A program made the translations under genes and the position numbers. Of a stretch of 64,000 nt of DNA, positions 52,203 through 61,001 are shown one piece after another. The notes under the pieces are model-generated. The model saw only the letters and a list, made by a program, of their open reading frames with translations. It ran no database searches and was not told the DNA's origin. How positions within the stretch are numbered: the stretch's first letter is position 1; every line of letters begins with the position of its first letter. The stretch is taken from the NCBI RefSeq assembly GCF_003367905.1, contig NZ_CP029462.1, forward strand, positions 2,356,001 through 2,420,000. Direction: 5' to 3'. Origin of the DNA: Megasphaera stantonii (GTDB lineage Bacteria > Bacillota > Negativicutes > Veillonellales > Megasphaeraceae).

Positions 52203-53879
52203 ATGAAACATACATCGCGGCTGCGGACGCTGTGCCTGGCGTCGCTGCTCGCCGTGTCTCTTCAAGTTGTCGTGGCGGCGTCCGGCGGAGAGGCCGTATC
52301 GGAACAAGCCGTGCCGGACCGCGGGCCGTGGGCTGCCATTCCGCGGGCAGCCATACCGGCAGCGGCGGAACATCCGGCGTCTATGGCGATTCGGGAAGAA
52401 GAAGGCCGCTGGCTCGTATCGGAAAAAGCTTTGCAGGAGTATGGCCTGTACAAGGCCGATGCCAAGAAGGGGACGTATTGGCTGCGACTGCCGCCGGCAA
52501 AGGATGGATCCGTCTTATGGAAGGATATGCAGGCGGCGCTGCGCCTGCCTGCGCGGCAAAGTGACGGCGAAACGAGCCTGAATATACGCCGTATTTACCG
52601 CACGATGGGCCTTTCCCTGACGTGGGAAGAGGGGAAGCGGGAGTTGATGCGGCCCGTGTCTCCGACTCGTATCGCTCCGGCGCTGCGTTCCTTGGAGGAC
52701 AGCAATAGAACGGCGGTGTCTACTAACGCTGATACCAAAAAAGAGAAGAAAAAGAACAAGAAGAACCGGAAGAAGAAGGAACGAAAGATGGGATTGGTCT
52801 TGTTTTGGGATCCTCTCATGCAGGGAGATGAAAATCTGCCGTCCTTGGATACGGCGCAGCCTGTCATGTCGCCCTGCGCTTTCCGCCTGACCGATAAGGG
52901 CGTAGCGCTGCGGCACGATGATTTCGCTATGCTGGCTGACGCCTATGCTGCGAAGGGCTACGCCATGTGGCCCCTCATCGACAATAACTTCGACCCGGCC
53001 CTGACCCATGCCGTATTGAGCGACGACAAGCTTCAGGACACGATGATTAAAGAACTGATAGGCTATGCGCTGCTGTACGATTTCAAGGGCTATAATATTG
53101 ATTTTGAAAACATCAACTATGCCGACAAAGACAAGCTGACGGCTTTTGTAGGGCGTTTGAGCCGGGCCTGCCGGGCTTACGGGCTGAAATTGTCCATGGA
53201 CGTGACGCCCATATCGAACAGCATGAACTGGTCCCGCGTATACGACCGGGCGGCCTTAGCGCCGCATCTCGATTACCTGATGATCATGGCCTACGACCAA
53301 TTCAGCCGCACGAGCGATGTAGCCGGCCCCGTAGCATCGTATCCCTGGGTAGAAAAGGCTGTGCAGAACGTGACGGCTATCGTGCCGGCGGAAAAGGTCG
53401 TCCTGGGCATGCCGCTGTACATGCGCCTGTGGTATGAAACGACGGAAGAACAGGACTTGCCTCTGGATATCAATGAATGGCCGCCTGTTGCCGGGACGGA
53501 GGGAGCGGCTGAGAAGAACGCTGCGGCAGAGGTTTTGGCGCCGCAAAGGAAGAACGAGGCGAAGGGCAAGACGGCCGTTTCCAAAGAGGCGAAGCCGAAG
53601 AAGCCGGTGCTGCTGGTACGGACGCTGCCCATGTCGGCCAGCGGACTGCTGCTTGAAAAATACAAGGACTACGTTACGTGGAACGACGAGCTGGGCCTGT
53701 ACTACATGGATTTGCCCTTGACGACGGGCCGGGTCCAGGTATGGTTTGAAGATGAAAAGTCCTTGACGGAAAAAGCTAAATTAATTACGAAATACAACCT
53801 CGGCGGCGCAAGTTTTTGGAGAAAAGGCTTCGAAGCGCCCCATTTTTGGCAGAGTTTTGCTCCGCAAGAATTGACTTGA
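52203..53879 (+). CDS. Secreted GH18-family protein (YaaH/SleL-like)
   Basis: 558 residues. A signal peptide (about 1-26) leads to a copper-amine-oxidase-N or SLH-like small domain (W-L-V-S-E-K-A-L-Q-E-Y-G), then a lysine-rich linker near residue 185-200, then a GH18 barrel. The catalytic strand reads K-G-Y-N-I-D-F-E-N with Asp300 and Glu302 kept; the first Asp of the long consensus is Lys. In spore-former relatives such enzymes cleave peptidoglycan. An insert with poly-Lys/Ala runs near residue 440 interrupts the barrel. Start ATG 52203 has AGGAGGG before it. A peptidoglycan-acting role in the periplasm is likely. Confidence 0.8.
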   Translation: MKHTSRLRTLCLASLLAVSLQVVVAASGGEAVSEQAVPDRGPWAAIPRAAIPAAAEHPASMAIREEEGRWLVSEKALQEYGLYKADAKKGTYWLRLPPAKDGSVLWKDMQAALRLPARQSDGETSLNIRRIYRTMGLSLTWEEGKRELMRPVSPTRIAPALRSLEDSNRTAVSTNADTKKEKKKNKKNRKKKERKMGLVLFWDPLMQGDENLPSLDTAQPVMSPCAFRLTDKGVALRHDDFAMLADAYAAKGYAMWPLIDNNFDPALTHAVLSDDKLQDTMIKELIGYALLYDFKGYNIDFENINYADKDKLTAFVGRLSRACRAYGLKLSMDVTPISNSMNWSRVYDRAALAPHLDYLMIMAYDQFSRTSDVAGPVASYPWVEKAVQNVTAIVPAEKVVLGMPLYMRLWYETTEEQDLPLDINEWPPVAGTEGAAEKNAAAEVLAPQRKNEAKGKTAVSKEAKPKKPVLLVRTLPMSASGLLLEKYKDYVTWNDELGLYYMDLPLTTGRVQVWFEDEKSLTEKAKLITKYNLGGASFWRKGFEAPHFWQSFAPQELT

Positions 53880-53963
53880 CGGCACGGGAACACTATAATA
53901 AGAAGAAGACCCTGCAGCAGCGCGGCACCGCCCACTGTACGCAGCGATAGGAGGCATAAGTAA

Positions 53964-56441
53964 TTGGAAAAATATATTCCCCAAGAAATAGAAAAGAAAT
54001 GGCAGCATAAATGGCTGGAAGACAAGACAGACCGTTGCCCCGACGACAACGGCAAGCCGCCGTATTATGTACTGGAAATGTTTCCGTATCCTTCGGGCAA
54101 TCTCCATATGGGGCATGTCCGCAACTACACCATCGGCGACGTCATCGCCCGCTACCGCCGCATGAACGGCTACAACGTCCTGCATCCCATGGGCTACGAC
54201 GCTTTCGGCATGCCTGCTGAAAACGCGGCTATCAAACACGGCACGCCGCCGGCAGATTGGACGTTCAGCAATATTGAAAACATGACGCGCCAGCAGAAGG
54301 CCCTCGGCCTTTCCTATGACTGGGACCGCGAAGTGGCTACGTGCCATGAAAAATATTATAAATGGACGCAGTGGATTTTCGAGCTGCTGTACAAGCGTGG
54401 CCTGGCATACCGCAAGGAAGCTAAGGTAAACTGGTGCGAAAAGTGCAACACTGTACTGGCTAACGAACAGGTTATCGACGGCTTGTGCTGGCGCTGCGAT
54501 TCGCCCGTCGTCAAAAAGGATTTGAAGCAGTGGTTCTTCAAAATTACCGATTATGCCGACCGCCTTCTCGACGATTTGAAGCTCCTTCCCGGCTGGCCGG
54601 AACGGGTTAAAACGATGCAGAAAAACTGGATTGGCCGCAGCGAAGGGGCGGAATTCTCCTTTGAAATCCCAGAAATCGGCAAATCCATTCCCATGTTCTC
54701 TACACGCGTCGATACGGTGTTCGGCGTAACCTACATCGTACTGGCTCCGGAACATCCCTATGTGGAAGAACTCATTAAGGGACGGGACAACGAAGAAGAA
54801 CTTCGCGCCTTTATTACGCGCATGAAGAACATGAACGACATCGAACGGACATCGAACGACGCCGAAAAAGAAGGCATGTTCACCGGCGCTTACGCTGTCA
54901 ATCCCCTGAATAACGAACAAGTGCCGATCTGGATTGCCAACTACGTCCTGGTAGATTACGGTACGGGCGCTGTCATGGGCGTTCCGGGCCACGACCAGCG
55001 CGACTGGGAATTCGCTAAGAAATTCAACCTGCCTATCCGCTTAGTCGTACAGAATAAAGATATGAGCCTCGATTTGAATACGATGGAAGGGGCGTACCAC
55101 GACCCGGGCGTTCTGGTCAACTCCGGCGAATTCAACGGCCTGACTGACGAAGAAGGCCGCAAAGCCATTACGAAATGGCTCGTCGACCACAACCTCGGCA
55201 AGGGCACGGTCAACTTCAAGCTCCGCGACTGGCTTATTTCCCGTCAGCGCTATTGGGGCGCGCCGATTCCTATTATTTACTGCCCGAAATGCGGCGAACA
55301 GCTCGTGCCGGAAGATCAGCTGCCGGTTAAGCTGCCGACGGATGTCCAGTTTACGGCCGGCGCCGTATCTCCCTTGGCGACGAGCGAAGAATTCGTTCAC
55401 TGCACCTGCCCGAAATGCGGCGGCCCGGCGACGAGAGAAACCGATACGATGGATACCTTCGTCTGCTCGTCCTGGTATTTCCTGCGCTATACCGATGCCC
55501 GCAACGATGAACAGGCCTGGGACCCGAAGAAGGCCAACCACTGGATGAATGTAGACCAGTACATCGGCGGCATTGAACACGCAATTCTGCACCTGATGTA
55601 TTCCCGTTTCTTCATGAAGGTCTTCCACGACGCCGGCCTCGTCGACAATGTAGAACCGTTCGAACGCCTGCTGACCCAGGGCATGGTCCTCATGGACGGC
55701 AGCAAGATGTCGAAATCAAAGGGCAACGTCGTATCGCCGGAAGAAATCCTCGCCAAATACGGCGCCGATACGGGCCGGCTGTTTATCCTGTTTGCCGCGC
55801 CGCCGGAACGTGACCTCGAATGGTCCGATCAGGGCGTAGAAGGTTCGTACCGTTTCCTCAACCGAGTATGGCGTATCGTCCACCAGTACATTGACCTGGC
55901 TAAGAACGGCGAAAGGGACCGCGATTTGACGGAAGCAGAAAAGGCGCTTCGCCTGCAGGAACATAAAACCATCGCCAAGGTGACGGAAGACGTCAAAGGC
56001 GTAGACGGCGACTATGCGCTGAATACGGCTGTCAGCTCAATTATGGAGCTGGTAAATGCCATGTATGCCTATGTCGGCGCCAATACATCTATCCGCAGCG
56101 ACGTTGCCTTAGAGGTCAACACCAATCTCTTAAAGCTCCTGGCTCCCTTTACGCCGCACATTACAGAAGAATTGTGGCAGATTGCCGGCTTTGAAGGCAG
56201 TGTTCACGAACAGGATTGGCCGGAAGTAGATGCTGGCGCTTTGGTCGTCGATGAAATCGAACTGCCTGTCCAGATTAACGGCAAGGTACGCGAACGTATC
56301 ACTGTTCCCGTTGAAATCGGTCAGGATGAATTGAGGGAAAAGGTATTGTCTATGCCGCGCGTCAAAGATTTCACCGACGGCAAGACGATTGTTAAATTTA
56401 TCGTTGTACCTAAAAAAATCATCAATATCGTCGTAAAATAA
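53964..56441 (+). CDS. leuS: Leucine-tRNA ligase
   Basis: 825 residues, class Ia. The HIGH motif is H-M-G-H at residues 48-51 within [11 protein letters not shown], the editing domain holds the T-x-x-x-x-T-type segment (about 220-420), a zinc-like C-x-x-C pair is at C-P-K-C-G, and the KMSKS loop is at about 579-583 in D-G-S-K-M-S-K-S. The start is TTG 53964 with GGAGG at 53950-53954. No T-box was found upstream. A terminator follows. Confidence 0.98.
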   Translation: MEKYIPQEIEKKWQHKWLEDKTDRCPDDNGKPPYYVLEMFPYPSGNLHMGHVRNYTIGDVIARYRRMNGYNVLHPMGYDAFGMPAENAAIKHGTPPADWTFSNIENMTRQQKALGLSYDWDREVATCHEKYYKWTQWIFELLYKRGLAYRKEAKVNWCEKCNTVLANEQVIDGLCWRCDSPVVKKDLKQWFFKITDYADRLLDDLKLLPGWPERVKTMQKNWIGRSEGAEFSFEIPEIGKSIPMFSTRVDTVFGVTYIVLAPEHPYVEELIKGRDNEEELRAFITRMKNMNDIERTSNDAEKEGMFTGAYAVNPLNNEQVPIWIANYVLVDYGTGAVMGVPGHDQRDWEFAKKFNLPIRLVVQNKDMSLDLNTMEGAYHDPGVLVNSGEFNGLTDEEGRKAITKWLVDHNLGKGTVNFKLRDWLISRQRYWGAPIPIIYCPKCGEQLVPEDQLPVKLPTDVQFTAGAVSPLATSEEFVHCTCPKCGGPATRETDTMDTFVCSSWYFLRYTDARNDEQAWDPKKANHWMNVDQYIGGIEHAILHLMYSRFFMKVFHDAGLVDNVEPFERLLTQGMVLMDGSKMSKSKGNVVSPEEILAKYGADTGRLFILFAAPPERDLEWSDQGVEGSYRFLNRVWRIVHQYIDLAKNGERDRDLTEAEKALRLQEHKTIAKVTEDVKGVDGDYALNTAVSSIMELVNAMYAYVGANTSIRSDVALEVNTNLLKLLAPFTPHITEELWQIAGFEGSVHEQDWPEVDAGALVVDEIELPVQINGKVRERITVPVEIGQDELREKVLSMPRVKDFTDGKTIVKFIVVPKKIINIVVK

Positions 56442-56463
56442 AGGCGGCAATATATGAAGTATA

Positions 56464-56498
56464 GAGGAGGATGTCTGAACGGCATCCTCTTTTTTTTG
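56464..56498 (+). terminator. Terminator of leuS
   Basis: GAGGATG and CATCCTC form the stem around 56465-56490, with eight T residues following. Confidence 0.85.
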
Positions 56499-56515
56499 CA
56501 ATGAGGAGGAAGGTC

Positions 56516-57130
56516 ATGGATGAGTTCAAGCCCTGGCCGGAAAGAATTGTCCGGCAGAATCCCTGCATGAATACGGTGCCGTGCGCCGTGCTGGCTCCTG
56601 TCGTCTGCGTGGACGGCGAAGAACATCTGGTATTCGAGGTACGCAGCAGTAAGCTGAGCTGGCAGCCCGGAGATATCTGCTTTCCCGGCGGCGTCATAGA
56701 AAAAAGCGACAGCAGCCCGTTGGAAGCGGCCCTGAGGGAAACGCAGGAGGAATTAGGCGTCAGCCCTTCTCATATTCACGTCTGGGGGCCTTTGGATTAC
56801 GTCGAGTCTCCTGTCGGCGTAAAGATATATCCCTTTGCGGCGTATATCGACACGACGGATTTCGTCATCAGCAGAGGAGAAATAGACCATATCTTTACCG
56901 TGCCGCTGGACTGGTTTGCTGCCCATGAGCCGGAAATCGCCCAGGTCGAACTGGCAACGCGGCCGGGGCCGGGGTTTCCGGCGGGACTGCCCGTATCGAA
57001 CCAAGTGGGATGGAAAAAACGAAGTACCTATAATGTGCTCTTCTATGCATATAAAGAATACAAAATATGGGGGATTACGGCCCAGATTCTTGACAACTTC
57101 AGGGGGATTCGTGATATAATAAACACGTAG
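56516..57130 (+). CDS. Nudix hydrolase, CoA-pyrophosphatase-like
   Basis: 204 residues. The Nudix box runs from Gly59 (G-G-V-I-E-K) to R-E-T-Q-E-E-L-G-V with Glu78 and Glu79, and G-D-I-C-F-P-G-G before it; this form (with L-S-x-Q-P-G-D-I-C-F-P-G-G) is that of the NudL/CoAse branch, which splits CoA and derivatives. Start ATG 56516 has GAGGAGGAAGG upstream; an in-frame ATG at 56471 lies inside the leuS terminator and is rejected. Its place before the acyl-CoA dehydrogenase genes fits CoA housekeeping but may be chance. Confidence 0.88.
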   Translation: MDEFKPWPERIVRQNPCMNTVPCAVLAPVVCVDGEEHLVFEVRSSKLSWQPGDICFPGGVIEKSDSSPLEAALRETQEELGVSPSHIHVWGPLDYVESPVGVKIYPFAAYIDTTDFVISRGEIDHIFTVPLDWFAAHEPEIAQVELATRPGPGFPAGLPVSNQVGWKKRSTYNVLFYAYKEYKIWGITAQILDNFRGIRDIINT

Positions 57131-57516
57131 CTTTCCTTAATTTTTGTATCAAGCATAATTTGCTATACGTAATGTTAAAGGTGGAACAAATTCATCTCTG
57201 CAGGGTATCTCTGTGCTGCAGGGGGACAGAACGAAGAACGGTATACCTATTTCACAGTTGAACCATTTCGGCATTTGTCAAGATGTTTTTTACACATTTT
57301 CACAGGTAGTCCGAAAAAGTCTGATTAAAAGTTAATGATTACAAAAAGGCATAGCTATATTCTGCCTTAGGCGGGATTTGCTATTGATTTAACATGTGAA
57401 AAGTTGTACAATTCAGGTGTAAGCACTTAAAGGTTGTGTATATGTGCCCCAAACAGTATGCACTGCACGGGAACGTTTCACTATTCACACTATTATTTAA
57501 GGAGAGTGGAAGTATC
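57131..57516 (+). other. 386-bp regulatory stretch before bcd
   Basis: No ORF is supported. A hairpin CTGCAG...CTGCAG lies at about 57199-57225 and may end the Nudix transcript or an upstream RNA. The bcd promoter is at 57384-57412. A longer in-frame extension from 57436 is not preceded by a ribosome site. Confidence 0.5.
57384..57412 (+). promoter_or_regulatory. Promoter of bcd-etfBA
   Basis: TTGATT at 57384-57389 and TACAAT at 57407-57412 with a 17-base spacer; leader of about 98 bases. Confidence 0.75.
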
Positions 57517-58659
57517 ATGAATTTTAACTTGACAGACGTACAACAGGAATTTGTAAAATTGGCTAAAGACTTTGGCGAAAAGAAATTGGCCCCGACGATT
57601 ACGGAACGCGACCATCAGGGTATTTTCGACCGTGCTCTCGTTGACGAAATGCTCAGCCTCGGCTTGGCTGGCGCTTATTTCGAAGAAAAATACGGCGGCG
57701 CTGAATGCGACGTATTGAGCTATATCCTGGCCGTTGAAGAATTGGCTAAATATGACGCTGGTATGTCCATCACATTGTCCGCTCACGTATCCCTCTGCAT
57801 CAACCCGATTTGGCAGTTTGGTACGGAAGAACAGAAAGAAAAATACCTGCCCGGCTTGATCGAAGGCACGAAACTCGGCGCTTTCGGCTTGACAGAACCG
57901 AACGCTGGTACTGACGCTTCCGGCCAGCAGACCGTTGCTACGAAAGACGAAAACGGCGACTACATCCTGAATGGCTCCAAAGTATTCATCACGAATGCCG
58001 GCGAAGCTGACGTTTACATCGTATTCGCTATGACCGATAAATCCCAGGGCACGAAGGGCATCAGCGCCTTCATCATCGAAAAAGGCTGGGAAGGCTTCAC
58101 ATTCGGCAAGAAAGAAGACAAATTGGGCATCCATACTTCCCAGACGATGGAATTAGTATTCCAGAACGTAAAAGTTCCGAAAGAAAACCTCCTCGGCGGC
58201 GAAGGCAAAGGCTTCAAAGTTGCTATGATGACCTTGGACGGCGGCCGTATCGGCGTTGCTGCTCAGGCTCTCGGCATTGCAGAAGCTGCTTTGAACGATG
58301 CAGTTGAATACTCCAAACAGCGTGTTCAGTTCGGCAAACCGCTTTGCAAATTCCAGTCCGTTTCCTTCAAACTGGCTGACATGAAGATGAAGATTGAAGC
58401 TGCTCGTAACCTCGTTTACAAAGCTGCTTTCTTGAAACACGAAGGCCAGCCGTTCACGGTTGACGCTGCTATCGCTAAGAGATTCGCTTCCGACGTAGCT
58501 ATGGAAGTTTCCGTTGAAGCTGTTCAGATCTTCGGCGGCTATGGCTACAGCGAAGAATATCCGGTTGCTCGTCATATGCGTGACGCTAAGATCACTCAGA
58601 TCTATGAAGGCACCAACGAAGTTCAGTTGATGGTAACATCCGGCGCTTTGTTGCGGTAA
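57517..58659 (+). CDS. bcd: Butyryl-CoA dehydrogenase
   Basis: 380 residues of the acyl-CoA dehydrogenase family, closely following the known Megasphaera elsdenii enzyme but with many changes. It reduces crotonyl-CoA to butyryl-CoA, with EtfAB as electron partner. FAD-binding segments F-G-L-T-E-P-N-A-G-T-D-A-S and Q-I-F-G-G-Y-G-Y-S-E-E-Y-P-V are exact, and the catalytic base is Glu364 in Y-E-G-T-N-E. ATG 57517 with AAGGAG upstream is chosen; a frame from 57436 is an extension. Codon use is strongly biased, as for an abundant enzyme. Confidence 0.97.
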   Translation: MNFNLTDVQQEFVKLAKDFGEKKLAPTITERDHQGIFDRALVDEMLSLGLAGAYFEEKYGGAECDVLSYILAVEELAKYDAGMSITLSAHVSLCINPIWQFGTEEQKEKYLPGLIEGTKLGAFGLTEPNAGTDASGQQTVATKDENGDYILNGSKVFITNAGEADVYIVFAMTDKSQGTKGISAFIIEKGWEGFTFGKKEDKLGIHTSQTMELVFQNVKVPKENLLGGEGKGFKVAMMTLDGGRIGVAAQALGIAEAALNDAVEYSKQRVQFGKPLCKFQSVSFKLADMKMKIEAARNLVYKAAFLKHEGQPFTVDAAIAKRFASDVAMEVSVEAVQIFGGYGYSEEYPVARHMRDAKITQIYEGTNEVQLMVTSGALLR

Positions 58660-58680
58660 GCAATTTTTAAGGTTTATGAT

Positions 58681-58710
58681 ACGGGCTTGGTCTGAAAAGA
58701 CCAAGCCTGT
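58681..58710 (+). promoter_or_regulatory. Intercistronic hairpin between bcd and etfB
   Basis: ACGGGCTTGGTCT pairs with AGACCAAGCCTGT (one G-U) around GAAA, without a T-run. It may stabilise the bcd part of the mRNA or reduce read-through. Confidence 0.7.
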
Positions 58711-58747
58711 TGAATAAAAAGATACTTTTTTTAGGAGGCAAACGTAA

Positions 58748-59551
58748 ATGGAAATATTGGTATGTGTCAAACAAGTTCCGGACACAGCAGAAGTTAAGAT
58801 TGACCCCGTAAAACATACCGTCATTCGTGCTGGTGTTCCTAACATTTTCAACCCCTTTGACCAGAACGCTTTGGAAGCAGCTTTGCAGTTGAAGGACAAT
58901 CAGGGTGCAAAGGTTACTGTCCTTTCCATGGGTCCCCCGCAGGCAAAAGACGTATTGCGCGAAGCTCTGGCAATGGGCGCTGACGACGCTTATCTCCTGA
59001 CAGACCGCAAAGTTGGCGGCTCTGATACATTGGCTACAGGTTATTGCCTGGCTCAGGCTGTTAAAAAAGTTGCTGAACTCAAAGGCATCGAACAGTTCGA
59101 TATCATCCTTTGCGGCAAACAGGCTATCGACGGCGACACGGCTCAGGTTGGCCCGCAGATCGCTTGCGAACTCGGCATTCCTCAGATTACATATGCTGCC
59201 GAAATCAAAGTTGAAGGCACGACTGTAACGGTTAAACAGCAGAACGAAGAAGGCTACATCGTAACGGAAGCTCAGTTCCCCGTTTTGATTACAGCCGTTA
59301 AAGAATTGAACGAACCGCGCTTCCCGACCATCCGTGGTACGATGAAAGCAAAACGTCGTGAAATTCCTGAATTGTCTGCTGCTGACATCAACGCTGACGA
59401 ATCTCAGATTGGTTTGAGCGGTTCTCCGACAAAAGTTCGTAAGATTTTCACACCGCCTCAGAGAACACAGGGTCTCGTTATTAACGAAGAAGACGCCCAG
59501 GTAGCAGTAGATCAGTTGATGGCTAAATTGACTGAAAACAAAATCATCTAA
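58748..59551 (+). CDS. etfB: Electron transfer flavoprotein, beta subunit
   Basis: 267 residues. Marks are C-V-K-Q-V-P-D-T-A at the start, A-L-A-M-G-A-D-D-A-Y-L-L, the nucleotide loop G-K-Q-A-I-D-G-D-T-A-Q-V-G-P-Q, and the C-terminal peptide with S-P-T-K-V-R-K-I-F-T-P-P. It forms a heterodimer with EtfA; in Megasphaera this Etf carries two FAD molecules and can bifurcate electrons from NADH to ferredoxin and the dehydrogenase. AGGAGG lies before ATG. Confidence 0.97.
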   Translation: MEILVCVKQVPDTAEVKIDPVKHTVIRAGVPNIFNPFDQNALEAALQLKDNQGAKVTVLSMGPPQAKDVLREALAMGADDAYLLTDRKVGGSDTLATGYCLAQAVKKVAELKGIEQFDIILCGKQAIDGDTAQVGPQIACELGIPQITYAAEIKVEGTTVTVKQQNEEGYIVTEAQFPVLITAVKELNEPRFPTIRGTMKAKRREIPELSAADINADESQIGLSGSPTKVRKIFTPPQRTQGLVINEEDAQVAVDQLMAKLTENKII

Positions 59552-59573
59552 TTTCTAAGGAGGAACAGTGAAA

Positions 59574-60593
59574 ATGGATTTAGCAGAATACAAAGGCGTA
59601 TATGTAATCGCTGAACAATTCGAAGGCAAATTACGTAACGTATCTTTCGAACTGTTGGGCCAGGGCCGTAAATTGGCTGACGGCATCGGTGACGAAGTAG
59701 GTGCGGTACTGATTGGTTATAACGTAAAACCGTTGGCACAGGAACTCATCGCTCATGGCGCTCACAAAGTATATGTATATGACGATGAAAAATTGGCTAA
59801 CTACAACACAACGGCTTACTCTAAAGTTCTGTGCGACTTCTTCCATGAAGTTAAACCGAACGTATTCCTCGTAGGCGCTACGAACATCGGCCGCGATCTC
59901 GGCCCCCGCGTCGCTAACTCCCTGAAAACGGGCTTGACGGCTGACTGCACGGGTCTTTCCGTTGACGAAGACGGCAAGACGATCGTTTGGACTCGTCCGG
60001 CTTTGGGCGGCAACATCATGGCTGAAATCATTTGCCCGGATAACCGTCCGCAGATGGGTACTGTTCGTCCGAACGTATTCAAAAAACCGGAAGCTGATCC
60101 GAGCGCTACAGGCGAAGTTATCGAAATGGAAGCAAAACTTTCCGACGCTGACTTCATGACGAAATTCGTTGAACTCATTAAAATGGGCGGCGAAGGCGTT
60201 AAGATCGAAGAAGCTGACGTTATCGTTGCCGGCGGCCGCGGCATGAACGGCGCTGAACCGTTTGTTGGCGGCGGTATCCTGAAAGAATTGGCAGACGTAT
60301 TGGGCGGCGCTGTCGGCGCATCCCGTGCAGCTGTTGACGCTGGCTGGATCGACGCTCTCCATCAGGTTGGCCAGACAGGTAAGACTGTTGGCCCGAAACT
60401 CTACATCGCTTGCGCTATTTCCGGTGCTATTCAGCACTTGGCAGGCATGACGGGTTCTGACTGCATCATCGCTATCAACAAAGACGAAGATGCTCCGATC
60501 TTCAAAGTTTGCGACTACGGTATCGTTGGCGACGCTTTCGAAGTAGTTCCCAAACTCACAGCAGCTATTAAAGCAGCCAAAGGTATGGCATAA
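59574..60593 (+). CDS. etfA: Electron transfer flavoprotein, alpha subunit
   Basis: 339 residues. The FAD domain holds S-R-A-A-V-D-A-G-W, Q-V-G-Q-T-G-K-T-V-G-P and C-A-I-S-G-A-I-Q-H-L-A-G-M. The N-terminus M-D-L-A-E-Y-K-G matches the known Megasphaera protein, so ATG 59574 is preferred over GTG 59568; both lie near GGAGG at 59559-59563. It completes the bcd-etfB-etfA operon. Crotonase, thiolase and hydroxybutyryl-CoA dehydrogenase are not in this window. Confidence 0.97.
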   Translation: MDLAEYKGVYVIAEQFEGKLRNVSFELLGQGRKLADGIGDEVGAVLIGYNVKPLAQELIAHGAHKVYVYDDEKLANYNTTAYSKVLCDFFHEVKPNVFLVGATNIGRDLGPRVANSLKTGLTADCTGLSVDEDGKTIVWTRPALGGNIMAEIICPDNRPQMGTVRPNVFKKPEADPSATGEVIEMEAKLSDADFMTKFVELIKMGGEGVKIEEADVIVAGGRGMNGAEPFVGGGILKELADVLGGAVGASRAAVDAGWIDALHQVGQTGKTVGPKLYIACAISGAIQHLAGMTGSDCIIAINKDEDAPIFKVCDYGIVGDAFEVVPKLTAAIKAAKGMA

Positions 60594-60612
60594 TACCTAG
60601 ATTTCCATAAGC

Positions 60613-60646
60613 CTAAAAAAGGACTGTCTTCGGGCAGTCCTTTTTA
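60613..60646 (+). terminator. Terminator of the bcd-etfBA operon
   Basis: AAAAAGGACTGTC-like stem pairs with GGCAGTCCTTTTT around a small loop. Confidence 0.9.
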
Positions 60647-60700
60647 CGTAGCTGCAGTTCTTTAAGTTCTTAATTTGAAGTAAAAAAAGACTAAAGTTTC

Positions 60701-60729
60701 TTGACAAGGTACATCGCACGTCGTATAAT
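60701..60729 (+). promoter_or_regulatory. Promoter of thrS
   Basis: Consensus TTGACA at 60701-60706 and TATAAT at 60724-60729 with a 17-base spacer. Confidence 0.92.
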
Positions 60730-60763
60730 TTACGCATACATAGAAATATGTAACAAGCCTTGA

Positions 60764-60990
60764 AAAGGACATGATATTTTCAGCGGCTTTATCAGAGAGG
60801 GGCATAGTTGGTGTGAGTGTCCTTAAAGCGTGAAAGTGTTACCCCCTTGGAGCTAATCGCCGGAAGTTGCAGTACGGCGGTTCGGTCGCCACGTTATAGC
60901 GTTTGAGTACATCGGTATTTTACTGATGAACTAGGGTGGAACCACGTGAGCATGCTCTCGTCCCTTGAGGACGGGAGCTTTTTTATTAAG
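60764..60990 (+). promoter_or_regulatory. Threonine T-box riboswitch
   Basis: A tRNA-sensing leader. AGGGTGGAACCACG (60933-60946) is the T-box sequence that binds the tRNA acceptor end. AGAGAG at 60794-60799 belongs to stem I, and ACC at 60841-60843, before CCCTTGGAG, is the likely threonine specifier codon. The terminator stem GCTCTCGTCC/GGACGGGAGC is followed by T6 at about 60954-60984. Uncharged tRNA-Thr should stabilise the antiterminator and turn thrS on. Confidence 0.93.
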
Positions 60991-61001
60991 GAGGATGTAT
61001 T

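Noticed and set aside
53781-54992. 403-residue antisense frame over leuS
   Set aside because: leuS carries all class Ia motifs; the opposite frame is a shadow with no start signal.
57436-57516. N-terminal extension of bcd
   Set aside because: No ribosome site at 57436, and the family N-terminus starts at ATG 57517 with AAGGAG upstream.
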